Shown piece after piece: positions 62,001-64,000 of a stretch of DNA of 64,000 bases (position 1 is the first letter of the stretch; each line of letters opens with the position of its first letter). Below the pieces are notes generated by a model. The model was not told where the DNA came from, searched no databases, and worked only from the letters and a program-made list of their open reading frames with translations. This DNA comes from Helicoverpa zea (taxonomy: Eukaryota; Arthropoda; Insecta; Lepidoptera; Noctuidae), in contig NC_061475.1 in the NCBI RefSeq assembly GCF_022581195.2, positions 8,866,001-8,930,000 of the forward strand, written 5' to 3'. Both the position numbers and the translations under genes were made by a program.

Positions 62001-64000
62001 GTGATGAAAAGCCCACACTAAACGGCGATATAGTACATGATGTCTCAAAAACTATTAAAGAGATCAGTGCATCAACTGAAATTAAAACGATCGATATGAA
62101 AAATCAAGAGTCAGGTCCGAAACAACAAAACGAGAAGCCAAGAAACCCAGAACCATTAAATGGAACAAAGGAAGAGGTCGCTATGATTGATGATACTTCA
62201 AAAAAAGAAACATCAGAAATTAAAGAACCGTCGGACGTGAAGGAAATAAAGAAAGATCATGATCCAAAAAAAGTTGAACCCAAACCTGCAGTTGAAAAGC
62301 CAAACACAAGACCAGCTTACTCCCAAGCAGCGGCTAAGCCAAAACCAGTGAATACAACCAAAACAGAAGTTAAAACTCCAACAAGATTCATAGCCAGAAG
62401 CAAAACTGTTGTTGAAATGCGACCCGACCCAGCTTCAAAAGCTCAAAGGCCATTTCCAAAACGCAATCAGACTAGCAAGTGCAGCTACCCATTTAATCTG
62501 ACTACAGGAAGAACTAGTCTGTTTGATGCTCCAGCCAACAAGGCAGTGTCTAAAAAGCCCCCTAATCGCACACAAATGGGCTCTGGTGATAATAAGAATG
62601 TAGCTAAAGTTGATTTAAAAAAGCGACCACCACGACCAGTAACACTGAAAATAAACGAGAAAGGAGATAAAACAGAGAAACTCAATCCTGCATTTGATAA
62701 GAAGGATGGAGAAGAATACAGTAGTTCCGATACTATTGTGACTCAGATAGACATGTCACGAATTGAATCCAGTGAGAGTTTGAAGACTTTAGTTCCAGAA
62801 GAGGGAGAGTTTGCCAATTCTGTTGAAGTACTTAACGTTGATAATGCTAAGTGCGATAATGATGGCTGGCTGACTGTGAAGTCTAGACGGTTGAGCCGTG
62901 AGTCGAAGAAGCAATCTAAATCGCACTGGGCGAACAGATTCCATCAGCCCTCAGCAACAACCAGCTTACCAACTCTAAACATGATTGAATCCCCAAAACA
63001 GGAGGTAAAAGAAATTATATCAGCGTCGAAACTAGATCGTGCGAAATCTGAACAGCCACAAAATAAGCCAGAGAAACCTAAAGTGGTGAAACCAAAGCCT
63101 GAAATTAAGGAAGCTAAGAAAGATTTGTCGATCATAAGACAGAAATCTGATGTGACTGGGTTGAAAACCCGTACGTCTCGAAGCAAAGCTTTGAAACGGG
63201 AGAAAGTCAAAGACACTCCTAAAGACGATGGATCTGAATTGACCAAGAACCGCTTACATTCATCTCTAGAAAGCCTAACAACTGGCCTCGCTAGATCTCA
63301 AGAAAAAACCCAAGAAACATTCGACTTCGACAAATGGAAGTCTGAGTTCATGACGACTTTCAAATTCCTGGAAGACGATGATCAAATGAATGATCATAAC
63401 GAGATTCTGAAGTCTGCCGATCCGTCGGAAATGTCTGAGATAGCGGAGATGACATCACAGATTGAGGAGAATGAGAGGAAGATCAGTTGGGCGCTTGACT
63501 TCCAGTCGGAAGTCGATCAGAGGAAGTTGTGTGAGGAGGAAGACTTGCTGAACAGGCAGATCATGGAACTGCAGCAAGTTTCCGATATTGATTTGGACAC
63601 TGAAACTGATGATACTGAGGTAAGAATGTCCTTTACCTTATTTTCTTCTAGTTGTCCGTTCCCAATCTAATCCAACGTAATGTTCATCGAATCCAGTTTA
63701 TATGAAATACACAAGCAATTACCTAGCCAAATTAATATAATGGCCATATATTTGCCATATTTTAAAAATAATACACAGTGTTCTACCAACTCTTGCAAGA
63801 AATTACATAGAAAAAAAAAATGGATAACATACCTACATACACAACATGCATGTTATGACATCCATATTTTTTGAGAATTCTGACCATTTAGAATTATTAT
63901 TTACTGTATTTACGTCCCATCACACAGACTGACGCAGAAATCCTCTGCGAGGACACATCAGCGGGCGTCTCCTGCCAGTCTACTGAGAACCTGTCCTTAG
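56038..64000 (+). CDS. SCAPER: S-phase cyclin A-associated protein in the ER (SCAPER), 5' part
   Basis: Coding exons are 56038-56122 (MEEVRQLVQEEGREARNLVA), 59082-59242, 60929-63619 and 63928 onward, cut by the window end. All splice sites are GT/AG and phases agree. The first three exons encode the conserved SCAPER N-terminal region: EEGREARNLVAFHV, ELRARYWALLFGDLQRA, IGEIYNTVEAHENLNECQEV, ENYTRDFKALGEWF and PQSLAWEIRK. Human SCAPER has EEGRTARNLIAW, LRARYWAFLFDNLRRA and RPTSLAWEVKK. The 897-codon third exon is mostly K/E/S/D-rich disordered sequence with repeated SGKNSP-type motifs. It also carries a conserved DGWLTVKSRR segment (compare EGWETVQRGR in human). The family binds cyclin A at the ER and is linked to cilia. 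The zinc finger and C-terminal domains lie beyond the window. Confidence 0.92.
56123..59081. other. SCAPER intron 1
   Basis: The intron holds the inverted repeat at 57199-57384, a T-run near 56708-56722 and a decayed relative of the 50516 repeat at about 57524-57580. No gene is recognisable in the remaining sequence, including the GC-rich patch near 58120-58170. Confidence 0.6.
57199..57384. repeat. ~186-bp foldback MITE in SCAPER intron 1
   Basis: GCCAGTTTCTTCATCAAATG at the left is answered by CTTTTGATGAAGAAACTGGC at the right. The inner AAGTAATGTCTAAAGTAAAA has its complement near 57326-57352. The arms are about 75 bp and the loop about 30 bp. It has no coding capacity. Confidence 0.8.
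59243..60928. other. SCAPER intron 2
   Basis: A short (GATA)n tract lies at about 60477-60503. A faint relative of a common lepidopteran repeat (GGTGTTATAAGTTCGACCGC near 59563) may be present. Nothing else was recognised. Confidence 0.55.
63620..63927. other. SCAPER intron 3
   Basis: A 308-bp AT-rich intron, with nothing recognised. Confidence 0.7.

Overview
The window looks like nuclear DNA of a lepidopteran insect (moth or butterfly). Short, spliced, conserved animal genes sit in AT-rich sequence full of transposons. Several repeats are ones I recall as common in Lepidoptera: a SINE-like family ending in GATGAT tails, (TTA)n-associated non-LTR elements, and a BEL/Pao element with a baculovirus-F-like envelope gene. 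No species is assigned.

Layout. (1) 1-18038, minus strand: the 5' half of Cpsf160/CPSF1 (pre-mRNA 3'-end processing), eleven complete coding exons plus the start of a twelfth. Its introns hold a foldback repeat, a TATGTA-rich minisatellite, MITEs and SINE-like copies. One intron holds a complete 8.5-kb BEL/Pao provirus with matching LTRs, inserted antisense into a GAT-rich minisatellite. (2) 18331-31503: one small foldback DNA transposon inflated to 13 kb by successive nested insertions. These include two R4/Dong-like site-specific retrotransposons and two copies of a roughly 0.7-kb element, all landing in (TTA)n tails left by earlier insertions. (3) 31504-34227: gene-poor, with MITEs. (4) 34228-44555, minus strand: CIAO2A/galla-1 (cytosolic Fe-S targeting factor). 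Atg13 (autophagy) lies intronless 11 nt after its stop codon. The last galla-1 intron carries an apparently intact 4.5-kb Jockey element with a 12-bp target duplication. (5) 45488-50252: a Harbinger-like foldback containing a hAT-like element, which contains a CR1-like LINE, a tandem array and a MITE. (6) 51334-55192, minus strand: RpS11, with two alternative versions of coding exon 2 only 44 nt apart and three intronic copies of a U35 (SNORD35)-type box C/D snoRNA. (7) 56038-64000, plus strand: the 5' part of SCAPER, divergent from RpS11, with a 2.7-kb exon.

The host genes are housekeeping genes of mRNA 3' processing, Fe-S assembly, autophagy initiation, translation and cell-cycle/cilia biology. 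They do not form a pathway. The most notable features are the galla-1/Atg13 tandem arrangement, the duplicated RpS11 exon with repeated snoRNAs, and the readable order of nested transposition. Exon boundaries were read by eye from splice signals, reading phase and remembered homologous proteins. No searches or alignments were run.
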